A stretch of DNA of 64,000 nt from Blastobasis lacticolella (Eukaryota > Arthropoda > Insecta > Lepidoptera > Blastobasidae), in the NCBI GenBank assembly GCA_905147135.1, contig LR990044.1, forward strand, positions 14,264,122 to 14,328,121, written 5' to 3'. The notes beneath the pieces were generated by a model. It made no database searches. It was not told where the DNA came from and worked only from the letters and a program-made list of their open reading frames with translations. Position 1 is the stretch's first letter, and every line of letters begins with the position of its first letter. Below are positions 54,102 to 64,000 of this stretch, piece by piece. Made by a program: the position numbers and the translations under genes.

Positions 54102-54123
54102 ATGAGCTTGTTTGCCATTTGGC

Positions 54124-55179
54124 AATTGTAGCGGTGGTAAGAAGGCATTTATCTCCCGCCTCACAACAATGCTGACATTCTCGACTTCCCGTTTGAAGGA
54201 TAAGGTAGCCAGCACAATCGCAGGCATGAGTGTCAAGACGTCTTTAGTTTATGCAGCTTTGATACAAGAAACGGTAAGAATCGTCGATTATATGCGCGAC
54301 AGTGACCGCTTTCCATCAGGTGGACTGTTTGCTGATAAGCATAGAAAGAAACCAACCTTATAACAAGGAGATACGTACCCTCAAACAAGATTTGAAAAGT
54401 AAATACAGCTGAACTAGTTTCAAGTATTCCGTGAGTGAATGTATTAACGGTAATTAGCCAGGCGGGCTAATTTCCATTAAGCCAGCTCTTGTACTGTAAT
54501 GGGATTCTTGGTGCGCATACCGGTCAATTAGTTGTACACATACTAATTAAAGTGAAACAGGGACTATTCTGACTAGCGACACGAAATCGGAATACATGTT
54601 ACTATAAATGCTCGTATCTATTTTAAAGATACCTAGCGTAGGTAGGCATTTGTTTCTCTGTGGATTTGTTTCGAATACAGTCTTTAATATGGAATATAAC
54701 ATGGAGTGCTTTTTATCCCGAAATACGCAAAAGAATTAAATGAGACTTTATTTTTATATTCAACGAGTTTGAATCAACGCTTTAATGGAAGCCGAGTGTT
54801 TACTGGTGTAGATAGCTAGCTATATCTATATCCACTCAGTAACAACGAGGAATATGTAGAATATTTTCATTGTTCATTTCTATTTGAAGTAAGTGCTTTT
54901 TTATTTACCTGCTATAATTATCTGTGGGGGAAAGTCGTGTACCTAACTTTGTATTGTTTGGTAATTACGTTACGCGCTCCACGAAATTAAGCAAACAAAA
55001 CGTTCTTCAAATTTACCGTATAGGACTTAATGATGAAGAATATGAACTGCTCATAGATATAATTAACCTCCACGGAGACGGAATTGTTTGTCTCATTTAA
55101 TGTTTTACAGTAAAGAAAGTCCCAAGTTGGGCGCCAAAACTATCTCATTAGACTAAGTCCATCAGTGGGCTATAATAGA
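54124..55179. other. Intergenic, LINE trace
   Basis: A LINE-tail trace runs to about 54335 ('gaccgctttccatcaggtgg'). The remainder is AT-rich and unrecognised. Confidence 0.45.
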
Positions 55180-55335
55180 CTGATTATGGTGAAGATGATG
55201 ACTCGTGTAAGGCTCAATTCACACCAGATTGGACTAATAAAAGCTGATGATTGTGATGATGATGACTCATGTAAGGCTCAGTTCACACCAGAATGGCAGC
55301 AGTCGGATGAGGCTGGCGGCTTTGAGAGCCCGTTC
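55180..55335 (+). repeat. Imperfect duplication of a (GATG)n-associated block
   Basis: 'gatgatgactcgtgtaaggc' at about 55193 and 'gatgatgactcatgtaaggc' at about 55258 are each followed by 'tcattcacaccaga'-like sequence, about 65 bases apart. It looks like slipped duplication around a microsatellite tail. Confidence 0.6.
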
Positions 55336-55454
55336 TTTAAATCTGCACTATGCATTTCCTAATGGAGATAAAGTTTTAAATGGTGAGACAGTAAATCTAC
55401 CGGCCGCTGCAATGACGACCAGTGCCGTTCCGATGTAAATTTAGTTATATACAA

Positions 55455-55890
55455 TTAATCAGCATCATCATTAGCCTACATTAGTCCGCTGTTGGACATA
55501 GACATCTCGTATTAAGGGAGAATTAATATTGGCACCCACATGGAACTTTCTTTACCACAATAATGTAACTCTGTCCTTAGCTTGCTGCATCCAGCTCCGA
55601 ACTGCAACCTTCTCGTCAAAGGGAGTTCTACACCACATTCTTAACTATCTGAATAAGGGCGCAGACTATATCTGCAAAAGAGCCGATAACCGCTGGACGT
55701 AGGTAGACGAGTTGACTGAAGACCGCGTCTTGGCAAGCATAATGTAGGAGGTATAGTTAAAAAGGACTCATCATCATCATTATCTCAACCGCAGGACGTC
55801 GACTACTGAATATAGGCCCCTCGTCTTCCACACCGATCGACTCTGTATCCCTTGCAATGCGTGCCAACGGCTCTCTATGACCTAAATATG
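55455..55890 (-). mobile_element. Two RTE-like LINE 3' end remnants
   Basis: 55460-55740 starts 'cagcatcatcattagcctac' then 'agtccgctgttggacata' and 'gcttgctgcatccagctcc'. 55770-55880 starts 'catcatcatcattatctcaa'. Both look like complements of (GATG)n-tailed LINE ends. Confidence 0.55.
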
Positions 55891-57030
55891 AGTAATAAAG
55901 GAAAATAATGGTTCCTAAGAATCCACAGTTCACTTTAGGTGATCCTATAATCTAATCATTCAAAATCAGAAAATAGATAAAATTAATAACCCAAACTCAA
56001 TTAAAGTGGTTAAGTATAATTTGTGAATTATATATTACACTGCTGCGAGGCGGGCGCAGAGGATCAAGAGTCTCTACGTTAACAATGCAATCATCACACA
56101 CAATTAAGTACACACATATATTTTTTACACGTAATTTCTTTAAATTACACAACATCCAATGATACCTATCATCCAATATACCATCCAATTATCCCTATCT
56201 ACGTTTTTAAATTTCTGTTTAGTATAGGAAAATGAAGGAAACTATTAGTTAGAACAGATTTATTCTAGTGTCTTTTTGTGACTAACATAACAATCATTTT
56301 GTCTAACCAGCTTTTACATGCGTTTTCACAATTTAATATGTTATTGGTAAATATTTTATTAGTTATACTGTTTAGTTGGATTTAGAGGTTAACCTCACAT
56401 ACCATCTATCTCACGTATTTCTCCACTTATTATTATATAGAAACGTTAAGTTGTTAAACCAATTAACCACTTTCTGTAGAATTCAGTCTAGATTGCTACA
56501 GAAGCATAGCTAACCGCATTTACTCCGTGTGTGTACGTTGTGAGATCGTTTAGGTATGTGGTCTGCATTAGCACGTTACTAATGCAGGACGGAGGAAGAC
56601 TCTCCAAGTGGGCGGATTTCGGGCCCGTTGGGACCCCTTCTTGATCCCCCACCTGGTTACGTAGGCCGATCCTGATATTTAGTTCATTTAATAGTTTTAC
56701 AGCGACTAATTTGTTTCTATTTTATATTATGTTTTATTATAGTATATTCCGTACGTGAGTCCTTTCGTGTGATGGAACTTTAATAATTTCAGGTTGCGGT
56801 ATTAATTACTTTTGTTTAATATTATAACTCCAGGTACTAGGCACAATACTTGTAAACCTCAAAGTAGTTCAGTGGGTGGTAGATCATGTATGATGAAGCC
56901 GTGTCGAAAATGCTCTAGTCTCAGTTCAGTAGGGTACTCTTTACGAAATTGTATGGCATACTTAAGGTTAATGGGCTCCTTTTTCCGCACTTGAACTCAA
57001 ACTTGGTCCTTTGTACGTAGTTAAGGCGTG
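55891..57030 (-). other. Intergenic and probable 3' UTR of the LOA-like LINE
   Basis: The part next to 57030 is probably the LINE 3' UTR because ORF2 stops at 57031. I could not find a poly(A) or simple-repeat tail or a TSD. The far part is AT-rich and unrecognised. Confidence 0.4.
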
Positions 57031-60000
57031 CTAATTTAGCCAGCCCAGCTCCCTCCAGAAGACCAGCAGTCTCTTCGGACGCTCGCAGATCTCTCGGAGG
57101 GACCCTGTTCCTAATGCGATTTTTACCCTGTGGTCCTTAAGTCCCTCACACTCCAGGACCACATGGGCCGCTGTTTCTTCGTCTACTAGGCATCCCCTGC
57201 ATAAAGGGCTGTCCGTAACTCCTATCATGAACAGTAGTTTGTTCAGGGGGAGGTGTCCTGTTATTGTGCCAACTACTGTCCTGAGTTCTTTCCGTTTGAG
57301 ATCTAGCAGTTTATTAGTTAGTCTTGGTGATCGTTCGGTCACCATCAACTTCGACTGTCTACATCCAATTGTGTTTTGCCAACGTTTATTGTGCTGGTCC
57401 GTTGTGTGTTTGCTCACCCATGCTCGCAGTGTGTTAAAAGACAGGGGTAGGGATGGAGGGGGACCAGCAATTTCCATCCCTGATCCCTTTCTTGCCAGCT
57501 CATCGGCGGCGTCGTTCCCCATTGAATTACTGTGACCCTTGATCCATTGTATCGTAACCCTGTTTGTCAGGGAGATATCTTCAAGCGCCTGGTGGCACTC
57601 CAGGATTAGGGCAGAGTTTATACTGTTCTTTCCCAATGCCTTCAAGACCGACATACTGTCCGATAAGATTCGGATGCCTTGGTCGCTTATACCGAGTCTC
57701 TTCACTCGCATGGCGGCCTGTGTGATTGCTACACACTCGCATTGGAATATGGTACTATGTTCCCCTAGTGGTATGGAACTCTTAATATTCAGATCCAGCG
57801 AGAAGATTCCTGCACCGGTGCCTTGGTCGGTCTTGGATCCGTCCGTGTAAATACGGACTTCTCTTATCCCAGACCAGTCCGCCTCCGTTTCCGCAGTTTG
57901 TATCTGGTATCTCTTGCCAAAAGTGAACTGTTTCGCGATTCGGTCACACTTGGCTTCAAACATAGGGTTACTCTGAACCATTGTTTCCCATAAGGTTCGA
58001 TGGGAGCCAAGTTTATTGTTCCATTGTCTTGTTATCTTAAGTCTTAGAATTGCCATCTTTGCCTCCTGCTGTATATGCAGATCAAGAGGTGGCAGTCCCA
58101 GTAGTACTTCAAGTGAAGCTGTTGGTGTCGAGCGCATGCAGCCCGTTATGGCAGAGCATGCCATTCTCTGGAACCATTGCAGCCTGTTGAGCGCTGTATT
58201 GAGCTTGGTTCTGGACCACCAGGCCACCGCGCCATAGGCAACGAAGGGCCTCACCACGGCTGTATACAGCCACCTGGCAATCCTGGGGGAGATTCCCCAT
58301 GTTTTGCCAAGAAGTCTGCTGCACTGCCACAGCGAGATGCTGGCTTTGGCCAGTTTGTGTTCCAGATGTTTGTTCCATAACAGCTTGTTGTCGAAAATGA
58401 CCCCAAGGTATTTGACCTCGTCTGTTAAGGATAGTTTGGTACCGAATAGCTTGGGGAGTCTGAGTTCTCCCAGATTCCTCTTGTGTGTGAACAGGACCAT
58501 CTCTGTCTTGGATGGATTGACCGAGAGGTCGTGCTCACTACACCAGCTTTCGACTATTTTTAATGCAGACCCCATGAGGTCGCATAAAACGTTCTCGAAT
58601 GGTCCGCTAATAAGTATGGCTATGTCATCTGCATAGCCAATTGTATGGAATCTGTTGTCATTTAACCGGCTTATCAGCTCATTGACTACAATATTCCATA
58701 ATAGTGGAGATAAGACCCCACCCTGTGGGCATCCCCTAGCGACCACTGCTCTGGTTGTGTTATTTATCGTTATTCGAACGGCCCTGCGTCTCAGCATTGA
58801 GTCGATCCATCCGGCTATGGTATCCTTGACTCCGTGCTTAATCAGTGCCTGATTGATGCTCCCAAAGTGTGTTTTGTCAAAAGCACCTTCTATGTCTATG
58901 AAGACTCCTAGAGTGGATTGCTTAGACGCCATAGCGTGTTCGATGTGAGTCGTTACGCTATACAGTGCTGATTCTGTGCTTTTACCTGCAGTGTAGGCAT
59001 GCTGATTTTTGTGGAGAGGGTACTTTATTAGCGCCGAGTCTCTAATGTCTCTGTCGCATATTCTCTCTAGCACCTTCAGCAGGAACGATGTCAGGCTGAT
59101 GGGCCTGAAAGCTTTGGGTTGTGTATAGTCACTTTTGCCGGGCTTCGGAATAAACACAACCCTTACCTCTCTCCACTTCAATGGTATATATCTTTTAGCA
59201 AGACAGGCTCGGTATATACTGACCAAATGATCAAGTAGTCTCCCACCACACCATTTCAGTAGGCCGGGGAATATTCCATCCGGGCCTGGTGCCTTGTATG
59301 GTAGGAAACTGTCCATCGCCCATCTTACCTTATCTCTGGTCACAATTTTCTCAACTTGTTCCCATTCTGTTTCACTCGGGTGGTGTTCCGCTGTCTCACT
59401 CCATGTCTGCTCATTTTTAATTTCGCAGCCCGGAAAGTGCGTGCCTAGCAGTAGTTCACAAACATCCGAGTCCGTTTTGGTATATGTTTTATCAGGTTTG
59501 ATTAGTGATCCTAGGTTGTGGACTTTATCGTTACTGAGTACGTTTTTTATCCTAGCAGCCTGGGTGTTCGATTCTATACTGGAGCAGAAGCGTCTCCAGC
59601 ACTCCTCCTTTCGTTGCCGGATACACTTCTTGTATTTATTCTGGGTCTCCTTGTAGGTATCCCAGTCACTGTCGCATCTAGTGTTTTTGGCCCTATTGAA
59701 ACAGCTCGGGTCCCCACCACTGGTGTCGCGGTTTCGGTCCCGACCGGGGGGAAGTTAGGGGGCATGTCTGTTCGTAGGCGTCTGTTAGAGTCAACGTTAT
59801 CTTGTCAACCTGTTTGTCTATGTCATTGTCTGTATGGTAGGTGGGTGGTATTGCTATCTTCGCTAGCGATTTCTCCGCACCGATCGCGTACCTAATACGG
59901 TCAGTTTTGCGAGGATTTCTGCTCACACTCCTTTCCCGGTTTTCTATGTTCAATTTAAATCTGATCCATCGGTGGTCAGAGCATGAAGCCTCGTCAGACA

Positions 60001-60652
60001 CATGCCAGTCCGAAATTAGGTTAGATGCCCGGTCCGATGCTAATGTCAGATCTATTATTGTTTGAGCCCTTCGTGTTACAAAAGTGGGTTCTGCGCCCCG
60101 ATTTATTAACGAGAGTCTGGTTGTCATAAGATAATTAATGAGATCCTCACCTCTGCCGTTCGCGGTCTCGCTCCCCCACAATGGGTGGTGCGCGTTTGCG
60201 TCCGTTGCGATGATTACCTCTAGTTCCTCTGCTTCGCAGTGCTGTATCAGACCTGCCAGCTCCGGTGTGGGTGCCTCAGCATCACTCGGAAGGTACGCCG
60301 ACGCGAGCACCATCGGCGGCAGGTTGCTGTTGGGCGCGTTCCTGGTCCTGACAGTAGTCAGATTCCTGGAACAATACTCTGTTAGGAGTACGGCGCTGAC
60401 ATGCTTGGGGACGTATATACACGTACGAGGGTTACCCACCGTGGTGTCATAAATTAGGTCGCCTCCCAAGCTGCTCAGACCGTAGACCCTCCCCCCCCTG
60501 ATCCACGGTTCCTGGATCATGGCTACGGTCGATGTTTGTACCTCCAACAACCTGCGTAGGGAAGCCGTTGCAGTCTGACTGTGTTGGAGGTTGATCTGCA
60601 GTACGTTTATAAAGTTAAGAGGAGCTGGAGTCATATGTAGCGAAGCCATCAC
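57031..60652 (-). mobile_element. LOA-like LINE ORF2: endonuclease, reverse transcriptase, RNase H, zinc knuckle; one frameshift
   Basis: Reading the - strand, ORF2 starts at 60652 (MMASLHMTPAPLNFINVLQI). The APE-type endonuclease has IQEPWIRGGRV, IIATDANAHHPLWGSETANG and SDHRWIRFKL. After WWGPELFQ it stops at 59693; the next frame is open from about 59697 (RAKNTRCDSDWDTYKE) to the stop at 57031, so one indel breaks it. The RT has APGPDGIFPGLL, KAFRPISLTSFLLKVLER, GVFIDIEGAFD, GCPQGGVLSPLLWN and YADD. The RNase H has IYTDGSKTDQGTGAGIF, ECVAI, LSDSM and WIKGHSNSMGNDAADELA, so all catalytic acids are there. A CCHC-like CRGCLVDEETAAHVVLEC follows. The domain order and RT wording fit the LOA clade. 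It lies antisense to ihog. Confidence 0.88.
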
Positions 60653-62251
60653 TACCTAATAACTCCCTCTCCTCTTCGGACGAAGATTCCCTGTCCGCCG
60701 TTAGCGTAGCTTCCTGTCGCTTCTTAGAAGCATCAGGAGGCCTCGCTGTGGTCGAGACCTGGGCAGGAACAGCGGTGACGCAGCCTGGTTTCCCCTGGCT
60801 GACCTCAGTCGTGCGACTGGGTTTGCTTTGAGGATCCCCCTCGTCCCCAGGGAGGGCCCCAGGGTCGAGGTTTGGCTGTATCTGCTGCTCCTGAGGAGGC
60901 ACGGGTGCGTCAGCCGCACTAGCGCTCTCCTCATCCCCGTACTTAACGTACACGGAGCCGACTCTGTAGCACAGTCGTCTCCCGTTCTTATCTAGAAGGG
61001 CTACGTCGGCCTGCAGTATACCCAGTATCAGACGGAGTTGCCCCTTCTCCTCCTGCACCTCCGAGGGTTTTGTCCTACGAGGCGACGCCGGACAATGTCC
61101 AAGCCTTCGCCCCCGTACTTCGGTATTAGGACGTACGCCTTGACCCTTTTCGGCAATTCAGACTGGCGTTTGACCACCAGTCTGGTACCAGGGTATGGTG
61201 TTTTGAACGTCTCCACATTGTTGCGGAGCCATTCCACCGAGCGATCGTCCCAGCACCAAAGCTTGACAACCCCCTCGCCTAGTATAGGTCGTCCCCTAAA
61301 GCCTGGGGCCGAGGTCGTCGAAGCACTGCCGCTGGGAATCCCCAGTTGCCGGTCAATTGCCTCGTCGATCTCAGCCTCAATGGCCTCGAGGTGTTCCGCC
61401 TTGAGTTCGCGGAATGGCTCCGTGAGTATCGCCATGCACAAGTCTTTTGACTTAAGCGCGTCGGCGTAATTCACGGAGCCCTCCGGATGGCGTTTCGTCT
61501 TTGGCCGTTTTGCAACGTCCTTTGGTGTTAGCGAATCGTCCGGGCGATTCCGTTTAGCGGGCTTGCTGCTGTCGTCTTTCGTCTCGACGACCGGGGTCGA
61601 CTGACGTGACGCCACTTGCTTCCCTGCTCTTTTGCCTCTATACAAGCGGGCTTTAAAAGGCTCTGGTCCTCTGGCTGCTGGCACTGCCTTAGCACTGGCC
61701 GTCGCTGCTACCACTGGGGTAGCTGCGGCCGGCATCGCGCTTGGGCTCGGGGTCGCCTCCACTGATGAAAGCGCCCTGTTGCCATCTGCCTCAAGATCCC
61801 TAGCCTTCTTAGCCTTGGCCTTCGCCTTCTCGCGCCTCACTTTGCTAGAGACTAGCTTTTTTTTCTTTTTTTGTTTTGTTAATTTGGCTGATGCCGCTGT
61901 CGGCTGTGGTCCGGGTCCGCCCACGCCCGAGATATCCCTCCTTGGAGACGATGTCTTCCTCGGAGTGACGCTCGGCATGGCCTCCTGTAGGTCGGATAGG
62001 TCCATTGCCGTACTTGCAGCTTCAGCCGCTGGTGATGTAGGTACATCTCCTGGTGATACCAAAGTTGGCGCAGGAGCTGCTGATGTTCGTAATACCGAGC
62101 CTGTACAGGCTGCGGTTGTTGTTGGCGCATTAAGGGATGCTGTCAAAGGGTTTGGGTTGGTTTTGCGTTTACTTTCCATAAAGGGATCGATCAAAAATTC
62201 ATCTCTGGCGGCGTTCCACCCTCCTTGGAGCTCGCAAAGTGGGGACGGCAC
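60615..62251 (-). mobile_element. LOA-like LINE ORF1 (gag-like), one frameshift
   Basis: ORF1 starts at 62251 or at a nearby ATG (for example 62179, MESKRKTNPN). It has a long Ala/Lys-rich low-complexity half, then a folded part around VKLWCWDDRSVEWLRNNVET and PKRVKAYVLIPKYGGEGLDI that resembles the DUF4780 domain of insect retrotransposon proteins. The frame stops at 61028 (RRRRGNSV); the next frame continues VQEEKGQLRLILGILQADVA from about 61060 down to 60615. A single indel near 61050-61060 explains this. The 3' end overlaps ORF2 by 38 bases. Confidence 0.8.
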
Positions 62252-63020
62252 GCGAAAAGTTCACGCACCGCCAGAACTACCCCAGAGATATAGGTCCCTT
62301 TTTGCAGAGAGTGTCGGGCCGGAACTGGTCAGGTGCCCTGACGCGACTACCGCAGTGGAACCGCGGCTGTCGCACAGAGCGCCCATCCGTCCGTCCGTCC
62401 CCCTACAAACCGGCGACCTAGCCTAGCGGCCCTCTTACGGGATGCCTCAGCCGATTGATCATAGGTGGCTAACCTACAACCGCCCGTTTGAGGAGAAATC
62501 CAGGCCGAAGAGGAGTGTTGCGTTTGGGCGGGCACTTAAACCAACGACCGGCCCACCCAACGCTCAGCCTCCAGGATCCCTTCATCCCCCCGTACGGGTC
62601 TCCACGCACGGCACAAACACGTGGGTGGCACAAGTTGCCCTACCTGCTGTCAAGCTGGATGACGCGACAGAAGGCCCCCGACTGTTGTGCCACATGCCAG
62701 TCGGGGTAAGGACGAGTTGGAGGGGACCGGTTATGGCGCCGGTTGTTCGCCTTCGCCACATCACATGTCCGCTACTACGGCTCCGAGCGGAGTTTGAATC
62801 TCCAGGTGTGGACTCGTTATGAGCCGCAGCATTACCAGGGTGGACGACGCGGACGTCATGTGAGGACTTGATGATAGGTGCCATTGCCCGGGTCCACTTC
62901 CCGGGCATGCACTGGGCAAGATGTTGTTTCCTGGTGCTTACTGGTGGCTCTCCCCCCAACTGGATTACCACCCCAGGGCCCAGACTATCACCCCCACCCC
63001 ATGGCATACTTGCACAATTA
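62252..63020 (-). mobile_element. Probable 5' UTR of the LOA-like LINE
   Basis: This GC-rich block is directly upstream of ORF1 and contrasts with the AT-rich host DNA. It has several open frames of up to 141 codons but none resembles a known protein. The 5' boundary is set only by the fall in GC near 63010-63050. Confidence 0.55.
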
Positions 63021-63440
63021 AAGACCAGTGGGCAAATTTTTGGCGTCTAAAATATATTTTGCGATCAACTTGCGAAGAAGCTGAATGGCGAGTTGAGATA
63101 ATAGACAAGTTAGTTAAGAATTATTGATGGATAAACGTCCAAACAAATATTAAAACTTAACATTGCGTTTTACAATTCTGGCATCCAACATGCGACTTGT
63201 TAAATAACTAAAATCACCATTTAAGCAAATAATTGTTGAGTTGAGATAAGGGACTTAATATATAAATAAATGAAACATAGTTTTGGACTAATATTTGCCT
63301 GTATTGAGAGATTTATAATTCTGGCGCCCAACATGGGACTTAGTAGTGCACGGAGTTGTATGCCGGGTTGACATGATAGACATAAGTTGTTTGACGATAT
63401 GTCTACATGGGAAATTTTTTATGAAGATGATGATTTTCAT
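63021..63440. other. Intergenic, nothing recognised
   Basis: Two similar sentences, 'caattctggcatccaacatg' (about 63172) and 'taattctggcgcccaacatg' (about 63315), hint at a repeated unit of about 140 bases. No gene was seen. Confidence 0.4.
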
Positions 63441-63504
63441 AGAAATTCATTCAGTACTTCGGTACGGTACTTCTTGCATGATTAAAGGTTAATATCGAAA
63501 CAAA

Positions 63505-63689
63505 CCGTGGCGACCACGTACCGGTAGACGCAGCGTGGGTCGGCCTCCTACAAGGTGGACCGACGACCTGGTAAGGATCGCAGGTACCAGCTGGATGCGG
63601 AAAGCACAGGACCGGTCTTTGTGGAGATCTCTGGGGGAGGCCTATGCCCAGCAGTGGGCGTATTCTGGCTGATGATGATGATGATGATG
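63505..63689 (+). mobile_element. 5'-truncated RTE LINE end with (GATG)n tail, nested insertion
   Basis: The insert encodes the family's C-terminus (RWTDDLVRIAGTSWMRKAQD, RSLWRSLGEAYAQQW) and ends in gatgatgatgatgatg. Perfect 11-bp direct repeats atcgaaacaaa flank it (63494-63504 and 63690-63700). The flanking sequence on the right is a CR1/Jockey-like LINE. Confidence 0.85.
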
Positions 63690-63700
63690 ATCGAAACAAA

Positions 63701-63900
63701 TTGCACATTCAATTCGATAGAGAGGTTTGCTCTGGAGAGTACAACATCGAGTTCTTTAAGAAAGGGGTGAAAAAGTTTTTACAGGGTCGGCAACGCGTGG
63801 GTGATGCCTCTGGTATTGCAAATGTCCATAGGCTGCGGTGAGTGCTTACCATCAGGCAAGCCGTACCCTTATATGCCACCATAGTGGTATGAATAAAAAT
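63701..63900 (+). mobile_element. CR1/Jockey-like LINE 3' end
   Basis: 'gagtacaacatcgagttctt', 'ggcaacgcgtgggtgatgcc' and 'tgcttaccatcaggcaagcc' repeat the tail seen at 11580-11710. 'gtatgaataaaaattaatc' is probably its end. It was the target of the RTE insertion next to it. Confidence 0.75.
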
Positions 63901-64000
63901 TAATCAGTATACAAGTTCGAAGATCATAATAAATGTTCACTGTAAGATCGAAGCTATTAGTAAGCAGTGGCCAACTTGGAAGTCACTTAACCGTTTACGG

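Noticed and set aside
61632..62426. 264-codon + strand frame
   Set aside because: It is the antisense shadow of LINE ORF1, and its Ala/Val-rich composition comes from the Ala/Lys-rich ORF1.
62442..62822. Overlapping 126- and 141-codon frames in GC-rich DNA
   Set aside because: GC-rich LINE 5' UTR easily gives long chance frames on both strands. No known domain is seen.

Overview
This window comes from a moth or butterfly (Lepidoptera). The base composition is AT-rich, the genes have short GC-richer exons split by canonical GT-AG introns, and the DNA between them is packed with insect-type transposons. Many insertions end in (GAT)n or (CATC)n tails, a habit I associate with lepidopteran RTE-type LINE and SINE tails. 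No bacterial, organellar or viral genes, tRNA genes or CRISPR arrays were seen.

Two host genes are supported, both on the + strand. Positions 642-4228 hold the 3' part of HYOU1/Grp170, a large ER-lumenal HSP70-type chaperone; its 5' exons lie left of the window. It has four clear coding exons, a possible 6-nt microexon, an acidic loop, a C-terminal HSEL ER-retrieval signal and a poly(A) signal. Positions 28484-50144 hold a complete 15-exon coding sequence for an interference hedgehog (ihog/boi, CDO/BOC family) Hedgehog co-receptor: signal peptide, four Ig domains, two FN3 domains, one membrane helix and a short cytoplasmic tail. All exon phases agree and the joined CDS is 2295 nt, or 764 residues. 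Its 5' noncoding exon is not certain; two GC-rich islands near 7.8-8.0 kb and 12.1-12.3 kb are candidates.

The rest is mobile DNA. From 4.3 to 28.4 kb there are tRNA-like SINEs, fold-back MITEs, a hAT-type MITE with TSD, RTE and CR1/Jockey-like LINE remnants and a decayed mariner. The ihog introns carry more of the same, including a Tc1-like transposon beside two pieces of a LINE, a near-perfect 239-bp tandem duplication and, just after the transmembrane exon, a decaying tandem array of that exon. From 53.4 kb to the end are SINE and LINE tails and a nearly complete LOA-like LINE on the - strand (57031-62251 plus flanks) with one frameshift in each ORF.

The most interesting signals are the 4-5 tandem copies of the ihog transmembrane exon (one still open, phase-matched and with a donor), the HYOU1 microexon, and several insertions whose target-site duplications can be read directly and so define element ends. 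Gene names and TE families were assigned from remembered family motifs without a database search.
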